Shown: piece after piece, positions 12,342 to 23,499 of the stretch
Layout: each line of letters begins with the position of its first letter
Position numbering within the stretch: position 1 is the stretch's first letter
Assembly: GCF_045679555.1 (NCBI RefSeq)
Contig: NC_092087.1
Location: 84,496,129 to 84,560,128, forward strand
DNA from: Salvelinus alpinus
Lineage: Eukaryota > Chordata > Actinopteri > Salmoniformes > Salmonidae
Length of the DNA: 64,000 nucleotides
Direction: 5' to 3'
The notes under the pieces: generated by a model
The model's input: only the letters and a program-made list of their open reading frames with translations
What the model was told of the DNA's origin: nothing
Database searches by the model: none
Program-made: the position numbers and the translations under genes

Positions 12342-12680
12342 TACATTTTTTTATTTAACCTTTATTTAACTATGCAAGTCAATAACGGCCTACCAAAAGG
12401 GAAAAGGCCTACCCCGATATATATATATATATAAATATACAACAAAGTACACATCATGACAAGAGAGACCTAAGACAACAACATAGCAAGGCAGCAACAC
12501 ACAACAACACAGCATGGTAGCAACACAACATGACAACAACATGGTAGCAACACAACATGACAACAGCATGGTAGCAACACAACATGGTAGAAGCACACAA
12601 GACGGTACAAACATTATTGGGCACAGACAAAAGCACAAAGGGCAAGAAAGTAGAGACAACAATACATCTCGTGATGCTTC
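12342..12680. repeat. Dispersed repeat with A-rich tandem core in an Ig intron
   Basis: The segment begins 'ttttttatttaacctttatt', a motif common in fish LINE 3' ends, followed by an (AT)n tract and imperfect units of the type 'catggtagcaacacaacatg acaaca' (about 26 bp, four copies near 12511-12590). Open frames on both strands here are repeat artefacts. It is present identically in copy 2 (29614-29952). Confidence 0.6.
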
Positions 12681-13555
12681 TCCATGGTTGTTATTCACAC
12701 TGAACTTAGCAACTACGACAACAAAGTGTTGAAAAACTCTGTCTGTGTGAGCTAATATGTTTGTGCATAATTTAATATATTTTTTATGTGTGATTGTGTT
12801 GCAGTGATACTGGGGCAGGAAGGTTGGAGTGTCACTTACACCACTCAGAGTATCTGTGCCTTGAAGGGGTCAACAGTGGATCTGTCCTGCTCTTACACAT
12901 ATCCCAGAGGTCATACAGTCACAGAGACATCATGGTGCTATAGATAGACTGGTGTGAAACCTCAGAATGATGATCGTGTGGAGTACTATGGGGACAGAGT
13001 GAGTAACTGCACCTGAGAATCACAGACGTGAGAGAGACTCAGCTGAATACTGGTTCACATTCAAGACTCAGATCATACAAGGTCATGTCTTTCAAAGTGT
13101 GACAAGTGAGAGATATTCTGGCAGTCCTGGAGTCAGGCTGTCTGTCACAGGTACACTATTTTGTAATGCTTTATCAGTTACATTAAAGCCTTTGGAAATC
13201 TGTTTTAATTTGACATGATACAGTACATTACAAATGACAGTCTGTATGTAATATGAATGTCTGGTGTCATTTGATTACAATGGTTGTCGTTTGTTTTAAT
13301 CACAGGCCCGAAGGCAAATGTTCCAACAACAGTGACAGAGGGACAGAGATCGGCATTGACCTGAAGCACCACCAGTACTCTGACTGACAACCCCAGCTAC
13401 ATCTGGTACAAGAACAGGCAACGTCTCACCAAACCAAATACCAAAATATCTACCTGTACCTAGACCCAGTCAGCAGTGAGGATACAGACAGATACTCCTG
13501 TGCTGTAAACGGCCATGAGGATCTCCTCTCTCCTGAAAAGACTCTCACTGTCAAG

Positions 13556-13940
13556 ATTTGGCTTTTTGGATGTATATTGTGGCTCCCCCCTTCTCTCTCT
13601 CTCTCTCTCCCACGTCAGGTTTTACAACTGTCATAAATACCTGGTAGAAACTGCCATGCAGTATTGAGTGAGAGAGTCTACCAGCGCAAAGAGATTCTCT
13701 TTGTTCAAAACTGCTAATCCCCAAAATTTCTATTTTTGAGAATGTGGGAATGGTCCGTGGACATTTAAAGAACAATCCTGTCGAAGTTGTTTGACACACA
13801 ACTATATCTCTTAATGTGTACATTTCCCAGCTGTCAGGTTTACATATAAATATTGTGAAACGTATGTGATTAAACTATTTGTGAAAAGATGTCATGTGAT
13901 GTTAACCTTCTAAATGAGAGTGGTTTTCATATAAAGATTA
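13556..13940. other. Ig intron, nothing recognised
   Basis: The stretch contains a (CT)n tract near 13594-13610 and no exon signal that I can defend. Confidence 0.4.
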
Positions 13941-15554
13941 CAGTTGAAGTCGGAAGTTTACATACACCTTAGCCAAATACATTTAAACTCAGTTTTTCAC
14001 AATTCATGACATTTAATCCAAGTAAAAATTCCCTGCCTTAGGTCAGTTAGGATCACCACTTTATTTTAAGAATGTGAAATGTCAGAATAATAGTAGAGAG
14101 AATTATTTATTTCAGCTTTTATTTCTTTCATCACATTCCCAGTGGGTCAGAAGTTCACATACACTCAATTAGTATTTGGTAGCAATGCCTTTAAATTGTT
14201 TAACTTGGGTCAAACGTTTTGGGTAGCCTTCCACAATAAGTTGGGTGAATTTTGGCCCATTCCTCCTGACAGAGCTGGTGTATCTGAGTCAGGTTTGTAG
14301 GCCTCCTTGCTCGCACACGCTTTTTCAGTTCTGCCCAAACATTTTCTATAGGATTGAGGTCAGGACTTTGTGATGGCCACTCTAATACCTTGACTTTTTT
14401 TCCTTAAGCCATTTTGCCAGAACTTTGGAAGTATGCTTGGGGTCATTGTAATTTTAGAAGACCCATTTGCAACCAAGCTTTAACTTCCTGACTGATGTCT
14501 TGAGATGTTGCTTCAATATATCCACATAATTTCCTTTCCTCATGATGCCATTCATTTTGTGAAGTGCACCAGTCCCTCCTGCAGCAGAGCACCCCCACAG
14601 CATGATGCTGCCACCCCCGTGCTTCATGGTTGGGATGGTGTTCTTCGGCTTGCAAGCCCCCCCCCACCTTTTTCCTCCAAACATAGCGATGGTCATTATG
14701 GCCAAACAGTTCTATTTTTTTTTCATCAGACCAGAGGACATTTCTCCAAAAAGTACGATCTTTGTCCCCATGTGCAGTTGTAAACCGTAGTCTGGCTTTT
14801 TTATACCAGTTTTGGAGCAGTGGGTTCTTCCTTGCTGAGCGGCCTTCCAGGTTATGTCGATATAGGACTCGTTTTACTGTGGATATAGATACTTTTGTAC
14901 CTGTTCCCTCCAGCATCTTCACAAGGTCCTTTGCTGTTGTTCTGGGATTGATTTGCACCTTTCGCACCAAAGTACGTTCATCTCTAGGAGACAGAACGTG
15001 TCTCCTTCCTGAGCGGTTTGACGGCTGCGTGGTCCCATGGTGTTTATACTTGTGTACTATTGTTTGTACAAATGAACGTGGTACCTTCACGCGTTTGGAA
15101 ATTGCTCCCAAGGATGAACCAGACTTATGGAGGTCTACAATTGTTTTTCTGAGGTCTTGGCTGATTTCTTTTGATTTTTCCATGATGTCAAGCAAAGAGG
15201 CACTGAGTTTGAAGGTAGGCCTTGAAATACATCCACAGGTACATCTCCAATTGATTCAAATGATGTCAATTAGCCTATCAGAAGCTTCTAAAGCAATGAC
15301 TTCATTTTCTGGAATTTTCCAAGCTGTTAAAGGCACAGTTAACTTAGTGTATGTAAACTTCTGAACCACTGGAATTGTAATAAGTGAAATAATCTGTAAA
15401 CAATTGTTGGAAGAATTACTTGTGTCATGCACAAAGTAGATGTCCTAACCAACTTGCCAAAACTATAGTTTGTTAACAAGAAATTTGTGGAGTGGTTGAA
15501 AATTGAGTTTTAATGACTCCAACCTAAGTGTATGTAAACTTCCGACTTCAACTG
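13941..15554 (-). mobile_element. Sleeping Beauty-type Tc1 transposon with transposase pseudogene
   Basis: A 1614-bp element flanked by TA on both sides. It has the IR/DR layout: outer repeats cagttgaagtcggaagttta at both ends and inner direct repeats near 14141 (cagtgggtcagaagttcaca) and 15345. The minus strand encodes a transposase from 15195: an N-terminal helix-turn-helix region ([20 protein letters not shown]), the catalytic WSDE with the first Asp, and YVWRKK. A length change in a C-rich run near 14659-14667 then shifts the frame; the later part (KHGGGSIMLWGCSAAGGTGA) is in another frame, with more breaks before NDPKH and NPIEN. It can no longer encode a transposase but keeps both ends. 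It lies in an Ig-gene intron; the same insertion is in copy 2. Confidence 0.93.
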
Positions 15555-15863
15555 TAACTAGTCAGTGGCCACACCCCCGTGAGGCTAGACATCACATTAG
15601 GCGTCATAAAACCGCCCCTTCTTCCACAGAGTATAAAACCCACTTACTACAAAATATACATTAAGTCAGAGAATGCCGGGACGTCATCCACATGTTGAAA
15701 TGGCTACAACTCTATAGGCCAAGGTAACCAGAAAAGCATGGAGCGGTGGCTACATTGCTAAAAATTGTTAAACTCTGAGACTATCGATTCACTACAGAAG
15801 GGGCAAATTCTAGACGACATGAATTACTAGTCTGCAGCTAGAAATGACATAAACCTAGAACGA

Positions 15864-16047
15864 TACCTATGAATGAAATGAATACCTAGGATAGGATAAA
15901 GTAATCCTTCTAACCCCCCCCCCCCCCTTAAAAGAGTTAGATGCACTATTGTAAAGTGGTTGTTCCACTGGATATCATAAGGTGAATGCACCAATTTGTA
16001 AGTCGCTCTGGATAAGAGCGTCTGCTAAATGACTTAAATGTAAATGT
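15864..16047 (+). mobile_element. SINE-like insertion, absent from copy 2
   Basis: This 184-bp insert contains a C15-16 run, the segment gtaagtcgctctggataaga common to salmonid short repeats, and a simple 3' tail (taaatgtaaatgta). It is flanked by aacga at 15859-15863 and 16048-16052. Copy 2 has a single aacga (33131-33135) and no insert, so the boundaries are directly supported by an empty site. The tail places its 3' end on the right. Confidence 0.85.
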
Positions 16048-16052
16048 AACGA

Positions 16053-16944
16053 GAATACAGACAACCGTCAAAGCATCTATCTTTGAGAACATTTCCGAAT
16101 GGTACTCTGAAGTATCCATTGTAACCACCTACAACCACGAAAGACATTGTGACTTCTGGGAAAGTTAACCAGAGTCTCTGATGAACTCTTCAGGATGATC
16201 TAGTGTTTTCAACGGAGAGACAACAACAACATACAAGCGTAAATATGTACATTGCAATTTCTTTCAGAATGAGCGACCATTCATGTGCAAAGTATTAGCA
16301 TGTCCATTATCAACTAACTGTGTGTAATCCATTTTGTCTTTCCCGCTCTTTCTCAGTCCCCACCCCTTTCCTTTGTTACCAAGCCATCATAGCGGCTTCG
16401 TTTACTAAGGACTTTTTCTTTGTATCACGTAGTAACCCAAATACCTACTGTTTGTGTGTTATGTGTAATTATTTAGTTAGTTAGTAAATCAATAATTAAG
16501 CCAATTTGTATATCGCTGATTCATGATTTAGGCTAGGGTTCGTGCAGATATTCATGGGTTTGCGATGTTCAGTAATGAGAACTGATGATGTAATAATAAT
16601 ACATTAATGAGAATGACTAATCGATAAGACATGAAAATATCTAAATAGTTATATTTGGGAAATTGACACTCCATAAACAAATTTTTTCCATGGTGCTCCG
16701 GCTTCCTAGTTAATTAAAGTTTACATGATTAGTTTAATCACGTAATAATAATTACACTAGAGAATTGATTTGATAAAATAACAGTCTTCACATTTAATGA
16801 TAGTCCAGAAACAACACCACTCTCCTAAAGAGACTCTCACTGTCACATGTAAGTACAATACATATATAATCTCACTGTCATTTAATTCTAGTATTATACT
16901 TTGGTTACACTGTGTGTTCATTTGTATGTCATTCCCAACACTAG
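16053..16944. other. Ig intron, nothing recognised
   Basis: AT-rich intronic sequence without repeats or exons that I can name. It is nearly identical to copy 2 (33136-34031), with three small indels: one fewer caa near 33305, a different 'catgagcacaattata' near 33385, and a 2-bp change near 33546. Confidence 0.5.
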
Positions 16945-17205
16945 ATGGCCCAAAGAGAGTGTCAGTATCAGTCAGTCCTTCTGGTAAAATAGTGGAGGGC
17001 AGTTCAGTGACTCTGACCTGCAGCAGTGATGCCAACCCACCTGTGGACAAATACACCTGGTACAAGAATGTAACCTCACCAAAATCATCAGGACAGAGTT
17101 ACAGCATCACTAACATCAGCTCTGAGGACAGTGGAGAATATTACTGTGAGGCTGAGAATACAATCGGAGCCCAGAAATCTACACCTCAATTGATCCTTGT
17201 AGCCG
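16945..17205 (+). CDS. CD22-like Ig C2 exon (copy 1), intact
   Basis: An open 261-bp exon with acceptor cactag at 16944 and donor GTAAGA at 17206. It encodes a C2-set Ig domain: GPKRVSVSVSPSGKIVEGSS, VTLTCSS with the B-strand Cys, YTWYKN with the core Trp, and DSGEYYCEA with the F-strand Cys, ending TPQLILVAG. It ends in phase 1, which matches the transmembrane exon. This is the membrane-proximal domain of a Siglec/CD22-like receptor. It is preserved although the upstream Ig exons carry stops, so a shortened transcript cannot be excluded. The frame continues into the upstream intron, which is not coding. Confidence 0.75.
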
Positions 17206-17265
17206 GTAAGATACTTTTTTATTTAAAGCTATACGATAACATTCATATCATTCTTTATTCTTTAG

Positions 17266-17341
17266 GGGAACAAGCTTCTGTAGGAATCATAGTGGTGGTT
17301 CTGGTTCTCATCTTCTGTCTCTCTGGACTCATGTGGTTCAG
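17266..17341 (+). CDS. Transmembrane exon of CD22-like gene (copy 1)
   Basis: After the acceptor ttattctttag the exon encodes GEQASVGIIVVVLVLIFCLS, then GLMWFR: one hydrophobic helix followed by a basic stop-transfer residue. The donor is GTGAGC at 17342. Phases on both sides fit the neighbouring exons. In copy 2 the acceptor is destroyed by a one-base deletion. Confidence 0.75.
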
Positions 17342-17456
17342 GTGAGCATCTTTCTAAGACTTATCTTCCACTTTATCATTTTCATTTGTTATTAACTTGA
17401 TTGCTATTCAATGATTTATTGATTGATTTGTTCAATCATTTCATTATTTTAAACAG

Positions 17457-17511
17457 AAAGAAGGCCTCCACATCCACCTATGTCACAAGTGATAGAGCAG
17501 ACGACGGACAG
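17457..17511 (+). CDS. Cytoplasmic-tail exon of CD22-like gene (copy 1)
   Basis: A short exon between aaacag and GTGAGT encodes KKASTSTYVTSDRADDGQ, a juxtamembrane tail segment that continues the R from the preceding exon. No ITIM-type tyrosine motif is visible in it; later tail exons would lie beyond the minisatellite and the N run. The minus-strand copy has a related exon (KKASISTSDTRDRRDTVENG). Confidence 0.7.
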
Positions 17512-17552
17512 GTGAGTAAAGATCACATAGTATTTTATTAATGAAATCTCAA

Positions 17553-17853
17553 GCAGCACTACACCCTGGTTACACCTCCACACCTGGTGACATTAATTTA
17601 CTACATCACTACACCCTGGTTACACCTCCACACCTGGTGACATTAATTTACTACATCACTACACCCTGGTTACACCTCCACACCTGGTGACATTAATTTA
17701 CTACATCACTACACCCTGGTTACACCTCCACACCTGGTGACATTAATTTACTACATCACTACACCCTGGTTACACCTCCACACCTGGTGACATTAATTTA
17801 CTACATCACTACACCCTGGTTACACCTCCACACCTGGTGACATTAATTTACTA
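17553..17853. repeat. 50-bp minisatellite (copy 1), cut by assembly gap
   Basis: The unit is actacaccctggttacacct plus ccacacctggtgacattaat plus ttactacatc (50 bp), about six nearly identical copies. The array runs straight into the first N run, so its true length is unknown. The same array is in copy 2 (34639-34955) and resumes at 38346-38472 after an insertion. Confidence 0.95.
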
Positions 17854-17953
17854 NNNNNNNNNNNNNNNNNNNNNNNNNNNNNNNNNNNNNNNNNNNNNNN
17901 NNNNNNNNNNNNNNNNNNNNNNNNNNNNNNNNNNNNNNNNNNNNNNNNNNNNN
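17854..17953. other. Assembly gap (100 N)
   Basis: Exactly 100 N, the usual placeholder for a gap of unknown size. It follows a minisatellite, a typical cause of contig breaks, and the sequence on the two sides is not continuous with any homologous region in the window. Confidence 0.98.
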
Positions 17954-18671
17954 GGTTATTTGGTTACTTTGACAGTCATTTCTGAACATGATTTATTTCA
18001 TGTGATTAGTGATTCATTTACACTTGTCCCTCATTTTAAGGTCTACCCTGTTACATGAACTTAAATATCGTTTTAATATGGTTAACCTATTCTTTAAAAA
18101 AAAATGTTTTGAAAATATATTTTTTTTGCATAAGAAACATTGAACATCTAATAGTCAAATCAGAGTAAAAGCAGGTGAGCTGGTTCAACTGTTTTTGACA
18201 ATTTACTGCTGTTTTGTGGTGGAAAACTGAGCATCTCAACCCTTCTATCCAGACACAGACATGCTAGAAATGTTTTAACAATAACCTTTTTTGTTAAGAT
18301 TGCATTCAATTACTACTCCCTATTGCACAATACTAGCTTCCATTCCCCCGGTCACAAGCAGATTCATGGCTGATTTAAAGGACTATTTTACCCATGTAAT
18401 CCAGCATCCCCTGTTAAGTCAACCCTGTCACTTTATTTGACACATTGGCACTTACTATAGTATTTATTTCCATGTAACTTCTTGAGATGAGAAACTTGTT
18501 TTTTTATTTAGTTGAGCACTTGCTCTTTATGACAGAATGTTAAAATGATGTGAAATCAAAGTTTTTTAACCACTTCTTAAAATCGACCAGATATTTTAAT
18601 CAATATATACTTAAATCAATTAATTGTTACTGAAGCAGACTGTAGTCTAATCCACACACCATTGTTTTTAC

Positions 18672-18813
18672 TTAATGAAATCATATCTCCATGACCCTCT
18701 TCTCCTCTCTCAGTTCCACTCTGCCCCGGTGTTTTCCTGCAGTCGACCAGAACCAGCAGTAAAGTACAGTAAGGCGGTCGACTTGGGGACTCCTGGAGGG
18801 TGAAGAAACATTT
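18672..18813 (-). CDS. N-terminal exon of a zinc-finger gene (second unit)
   Basis: On the minus strand the exon follows ggccaacag and ends at the donor GTAAAA. It encodes KCFFTLQESPSRPPYCTLLL, then VLVDCRKTPGQSGTERGEEG and HGDMISL, and ends in phase 1 as the zinc-finger exons require. It has no domain of known function; it is the conserved linker exon seen in three units here. The matching zinc-finger exon is not in the assembled sequence. Confidence 0.6.
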
Positions 18814-19239
18814 CTGTTGGCCACAAGAAGTATTACAGTTGATCATTAAACCAAATATTTTATTAATTTAGTCCACAACTCTGATTTGGGTGCATCCCTA
18901 GAATATCTCCTTTTTCCTCAAATGTTCAATCGTTCACTACAACCCACAAATCTAAGAGCATTGGATTGGTGGAGGCATGGGCTAGTTTCCACCATATATC
19001 TCATACCAGTCATTTCCTTTCAAACAGCGAGGAAGAGGCGAAGCGAGAGGGATAACTCGGGCTAAAAGCTGTCTTCTGTTTTATTTGATCGAATATAAAA
19101 TTCGTAACGATTAGGATGTTAGGAGAGTATTGATAAAAGTAGGACAGTTTATATGGGAGTAGTGCCTGGTCGTCACTAGTTACCACAAACAAAGTCATAA
19201 ACCACGCCCATTTCTACCATTGTCCTTATTAACATGTGA

Positions 19240-19435
19240 TTTTAACCCTAACATTAACCACACTTCTAACTTTATTCCTAACATTAACCACACTTCTAAC
19301 TTTATTCCTAACATTAACCACACTTCTAACTTTATTCCTAACATTAACCACACTTCTAACTTTATTCCTAACATTAACCACACTTCTAACGTTATTCCTA
19401 ACCCTAACATTAACCACACTTCTAACGTTATGCCT
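19240..19435. repeat. 30-bp tandem repeat, about 6 copies
   Basis: The unit is acattaaccacacttctaac plus tttattccta. It expanded only in this unit: the homologous positions in unit A (about 3310-3345, inverted) and the third unit (about 52440-52475) have a single related copy. Open frames on both strands here are products of the repeat. Confidence 0.9.
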
Positions 19436-20170
19436 AATCCTAAATAGATTAAAATGCTAAATAGAAAGTAGACTCTGTGGCAACACGCATATCTGCCTCT
19501 CATTGGCTATAATGGTCCCACCTGATCTTGCCTTTTTCCGATTGCCTTCCATTGTTGAAGACATTTATTTTCTTTGTTAGAACGGCCACTTGAGTATCTG
19601 GTCAAATAATGGATAATGTGTTCGAAAGGAATGTGAACACTTTGGGAGGAAGGAGAGATAATTAGGTCATAGTCACAGATTCCTAAACATGATATAGTAG
19701 TAGGCTACTTTGACGAAGAAAAAAAATCCCAACAAGTTTTTCCGTCGTGTTTTTTTTTGTCCAGCCGTTTAAACCAAACACAGGAATGTGGAGGATCAAA
19801 GATTATGAAAACTAGGGCTAGACATTTTATACAACACAGCAGACTTATACTGTTAAAGCCAGACTTACCCGATCCATTTTGGAAGCTACTGTTTCTTTGT
19901 ATGGCATGAAATGTTGTAGGTTACAGTACAGTTTATTAACTACTTTGTTGTAGTGTTCAGATAATGACTAGGGACTTGCGGAGAGAAAATTCGATTCTCA
20001 AGGCTGCAACTGATGCGCCCCTAGACCAGAGTAATCAAACATCTATTTAAATATCAAAACGTAAATAAGTTAGAACAAATAAACGTCTCACGTAGCCTAA
20101 TATTACTTCAGAAAGTTCCTGGATAACATTTTATGTGATCTATAACAGTCAAGAAAACGTTTAACAACAC

Positions 20171-20482
20171 CCCCTTTCACTAAGAATCCTGTTGTCTGCT
20201 ATCCTCTACTTTTACCTGACAGCCACTTGGAACACATGCGCAAACAGGGAGTATCTCAACAGGCCTATCTCTCGTGAGGGAGTGTCTGGATACAGCTCTG
20301 AACACCCCCACCACCCCACCCCACCACACACACACAGCACTCCTACTCCAGGACGCTTGATACATATGGATCCAGAGCTGCGTATTATGCTACACAGGTT
20401 ACCATGGTAATCAGATTTAGTAAACTGATAGAGAATGGGAGTTGGATGACTCAGTACAATATGTTTTCTATTTAAACTTTAT
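20171..20482 (-). other. 3' flank of zinc-finger pseudogene B
   Basis: Homologous to the 3' flanks of the other units (tatggatccagagctgcgta, then the GT-rich tract, here accccaccacacacacacag on the plus strand). The solo LTR present at this side of units A and C is absent; the sequence passes directly into the upstream region of the next unit. Confidence 0.55.
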
Positions 20483-21043
<561 letters not shown>

Positions 21044-21481
21044 CTGTGAAACAAAGACATTGAGTAATTACGTTTTGCAAGTATGCAAGTACCGATGGCC
21101 AATCAAAAATAAACTTACCACCACAGCAACCATGTTATTTTTTTTAATCATATTTAATTCTGAGTTTGGAGAAAAAAAATATTACTGAGCTTCAGTTTTT
21201 CCTGAACTCACTGGAGCAAAAGAAGTTAGCTTGCGCTGCTTGTGTTAGCACATGCAGAGATTAATCAGAGTTATAGAGGTGTATTTAAAGAGTTTACATC
21301 TAAAAAAAAAAAGGTGTTTTTAAAGGCGTATGCTTCCTTCTGTTATGACCTTACACCAATTAAGATCAGCAGAGTAAGGTGTTTACATGACTAATGCCAA
21401 ACTCAGGCTACTGCCATAATCAGATTAATAGGAAATTATTAGTGTGCATGTAAAGCATTAGTTATTTGGTTACCAGTGGTG
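21044..21481 (-). other. Intron of zinc-finger unit B
   Basis: Noncoding; homologous to 7344-8238 (A) and 49291-50090 (C). It differs from A by about 8 substitutions in the 165 bp next to the hAT-like element, whereas the hAT-like element itself is essentially identical between A and B. The end of that element (caccactg, minus orientation) is at about 21474-21481. Confidence 0.55.
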
Positions 21482-21486
21482 TGAAG

Positions 21487-21699
21487 TGTAGTATCTGGGA
21501 TCTACATCTGTTTATATTAGTTACTATGCTGTTACTAAGCGGTGATGTATTACGACAGTGTTACGTTACTACACCTAATAGGAAATGCACATGCGCACTA
21601 GTGTGCCCGGGAACTGTAGAGCACGAGAGGTTTTGACTAAACGAAAACTAACTACTCCCGTCTCCTGCCTAATCATTTCTCCACAACACAAATATTACA
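21487..21699 (+). repeat. 5' LTR of Gypsy element
   Basis: 213 bp, tgtagtatctggg to caaatattaca, identical by eye to the 3' LTR and to the solo LTR at 7111-7323 (inverted). No clear TATA box; the polyadenylation signal is not obvious. Confidence 0.95.
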
Positions 21700-21700
21700 G

Positions 21701-21718
21701 TGGCGACGAGGTGATTCA
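21701..21718 (+). promoter_or_regulatory. Primer-binding site of Gypsy element
   Basis: One base after the LTR, tggcgacgaggtgattca begins with TGG, the complement of tRNA CCA. The first 11 bases match, as I recall it, the 3' end of vertebrate tRNA-Ser(GCT). Position and TGG start are seen; the tRNA assignment is inference. Confidence 0.65.
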
Positions 21719-22144
21719 ACTTCTTTAACGGACATTGCTTGAAGGGAAGAATGTTGCGTGAGTAATGAAACTCAAAATAATTATGTAATTCGTCAGTTAT
21801 TTTTTATTTTCTTTCGCCAGTAAAAAACGGCTAAGCACTGCTAGCAGATACAGTGTTCAGGAGCTGCCAAGTAGCAAGACTATTGGAGTCCAGAATAGCG
21901 ACACTGCCCTCTGGTGGTTAAATAAAAATAAACTGTCATTGAACCCATTGAAATTAGGCGATCTCGGTGGAGAAATATTGTCAAGAAGAAAAAAAAAAAA
22001 AAAGGAAGAAGGAACGTAACACGGTGTGTACATTATTACAAATGAGTGCAGTGAACGGAGTAATTGCAGAAACTTCTGAAGTGAAGAATTAGATGAAAAT
22101 TAAGGAATACAAGGAATAAGGAAACTGAACAATTAACTGTGAAA

Positions 22145-23422
22145 ATGGCAACCATTGGTCGGGTACCAGAGTTTGAGGCTACAAAAGAGGATTTTGATTC
22201 CTATTTGGAGCGTTTTGAGCGTTGGCTGGCTGCAAATGAAATCAAAGATGAAAAGAAAGCAGACGTATTTCTCAGTGTTTTGGGTCCAACTGAGTATGGA
22301 TTGCTGAAAGGTCTCATTGAACCAATAAAAGCAGTGGAGTTGACCTATGCAGAACTGACTGATACTCTTTCAAGGCATTTCAAGCCTAAGCCAATTCTCA
22401 TTGCAGAACGTTTCAGATTTTACCAACGTCACCAGAGTCAAGGGGAAACCGTGGCAGACTACATCCTTGCTTTGAAAAGGCTGGCAAGTACATGTGAGTT
22501 TGCACAATTTCTTGATGATGCTCTTAGAGACAAGTTTGTATGTGGTCTCACAGGTGAAGCATATCACAGAAGGCTTCTGTCAGAGAAGGACCTGACCTTT
22601 CGGAAAGCCTGTGATATCGCACTTGGACTCGAGCTTGCCCACAGGGATACTATTGAGCTATCGGGATATGCAGAACGTCAGAAAGGTGTTCATAAGGTCA
22701 GTGATGCACGTGGTGAAAAAGGCTCACAAAAGTCACACTTTTCTCAGTCCCGTCCTCAAGGTTACACAAGAACAAAGCAGCCCACATCTCAAAGGTCTAA
22801 GCCAAGTTGCTACAGATGTGGGGGAGATAATCATCAGCACAGTGAATGTCGATTCCAAAATGTAAAGTGCCACAATTGTGGAAAGGTTGGACATTTACAG
22901 AAAGTGTGTAAAGCCTCAAAACGCACAGCAAGAGCGCACAAAGTGTCAGACGCAGCACAAGAAGAGGAAGGTACAACTGAAACAGTATTGGAACTGTTCA
23001 CAGTGTACACAGCTCAACAACAAAAATATGGAATCTATCTCAACATGGAGTTAGCGGGAAAACCGGTAAAAATGCAGCTGGACACCGGAGCGTCTGTATC
23101 TCTGGTTCCAGAGAGACTCTACAAAGAAAAACTGAAAGAGTGCCCTCTTCAGCCAGCGTCCATCCGCCTTTCTTCATACACTGGTGACACTATTCCTGTG
23201 TTAGGGCAGATCCAGGTACCAGTCCGGTATGAGGGGAAGGAGTGGACGCTACCGCTTGTTATTGTTAAAGGAGAAAAATCAGCCTTGCTAGGCAGAAACT
23301 GGCTACAAAAGATCAAGTTGAACTGGGGAGAAATCTTCAGTCTGAGAAAGGACAAACCAGTGAGTCAGGCTACACTCACTAACATGCTGGAGAAGCACAA
23401 AGAACTTTTCAAAGATGGCTAA
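22145..23422 (+). pseudogene. Gag and protease of Gypsy element, ended by a stop codon
   Basis: From the ATG at 22145 (another lies at 22139) the protein of about 425 residues has a Gag capsid-like region (VADYILALKRLASTCEFAQF), then two CCHC zinc knuckles (CYRCGGDNHQHSEC and CHNCGKVGHLQKVC, around residues 223-262) for RNA binding, then an aspartic protease with the active site LDTGAS near residue 315 and LLGRNWL. A TAA at 23420 ends the frame. Past it the same frame stays open and polymerase-like (EIQDFTAKVRV) to about 23510, so the stop interrupts what was one gag-pol frame. It may be a nonsense mutation rather than a programmed signal. Confidence 0.85.
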
Positions 23423-23499
23423 GGCGAAATACAAGACTTCACAGCAAAAGTCAGAGTGCAAGAAGGAACCAAGCCTATCTTTCACAAACCACGTCCAAA

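Larger units (their letters stand above)
11384..13555 (+). pseudogene. CD22/Siglec-like Ig gene, N-terminal Ig exons (copy 1)
   Basis: Four Ig-domain exons are recognisable. At 11384-11617 (acceptor attcag, donor gtgagt) lies a C2-type domain: RTLTCSTTCLLTDNP, TYIWYKNGQ, DSYSCAVK. At about 11985-12295 is a V-type domain, QSCLNVTYTKRSICALKGST, with stops at DPE* and DC*. At 12805-13152 is a second V-type domain (SVTYTTQSICALKGSTVDLS) with a stop after WCYR and more downstream. At about 13306-13555 is another C2 domain in which the first Cys codon is TGA (LT*STTSTL). The family is type I membrane receptors with Ig ectodomains on leukocytes. The stops show that the ectodomain exons are dead. Introns carry repeat insertions. 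It continues in the better-preserved exons at 16945-17511. Confidence 0.8.
17954..20170 (-). other. 5' region of a second zinc-finger unit (minus strand)
   Basis: Reading on the minus strand, this repeats the upstream module of unit A (2775-4261) with the 'VDCR' exon at 18813-18672. At its left end the sequence matches caaagtaaccaaataac, the uninterrupted target site of the hAT-like element, so this unit lacks that insertion. The zinc-finger exon that should follow lies in or beyond the assembly gap. On its right it abuts the 3' flank of the next minus-strand unit, i.e. head-to-tail zinc-finger genes. Confidence 0.65.

Noticed and set aside
12390-12732. Cys/Val-rich and HDN-rich open frames (also 29662-30004)
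   Set aside because: They come from a tandem A-rich repeat read in different frames on both strands.
14762-15364. 200-codon open frame on the plus strand (also 32034-32636)
   Set aside because: It is antisense to the Sleeping Beauty-type transposase and has no motifs of its own.
17837-18058. Open frames running through N bases (also 28137-28334)
   Set aside because: They cross assembly gaps and have no real sequence in the middle.
19195-19503. Repetitive open frames on both strands (LEVWLMLG, NINHTSNF)
   Set aside because: They are translations of the 30-bp tandem repeat, whose length is a multiple of three.
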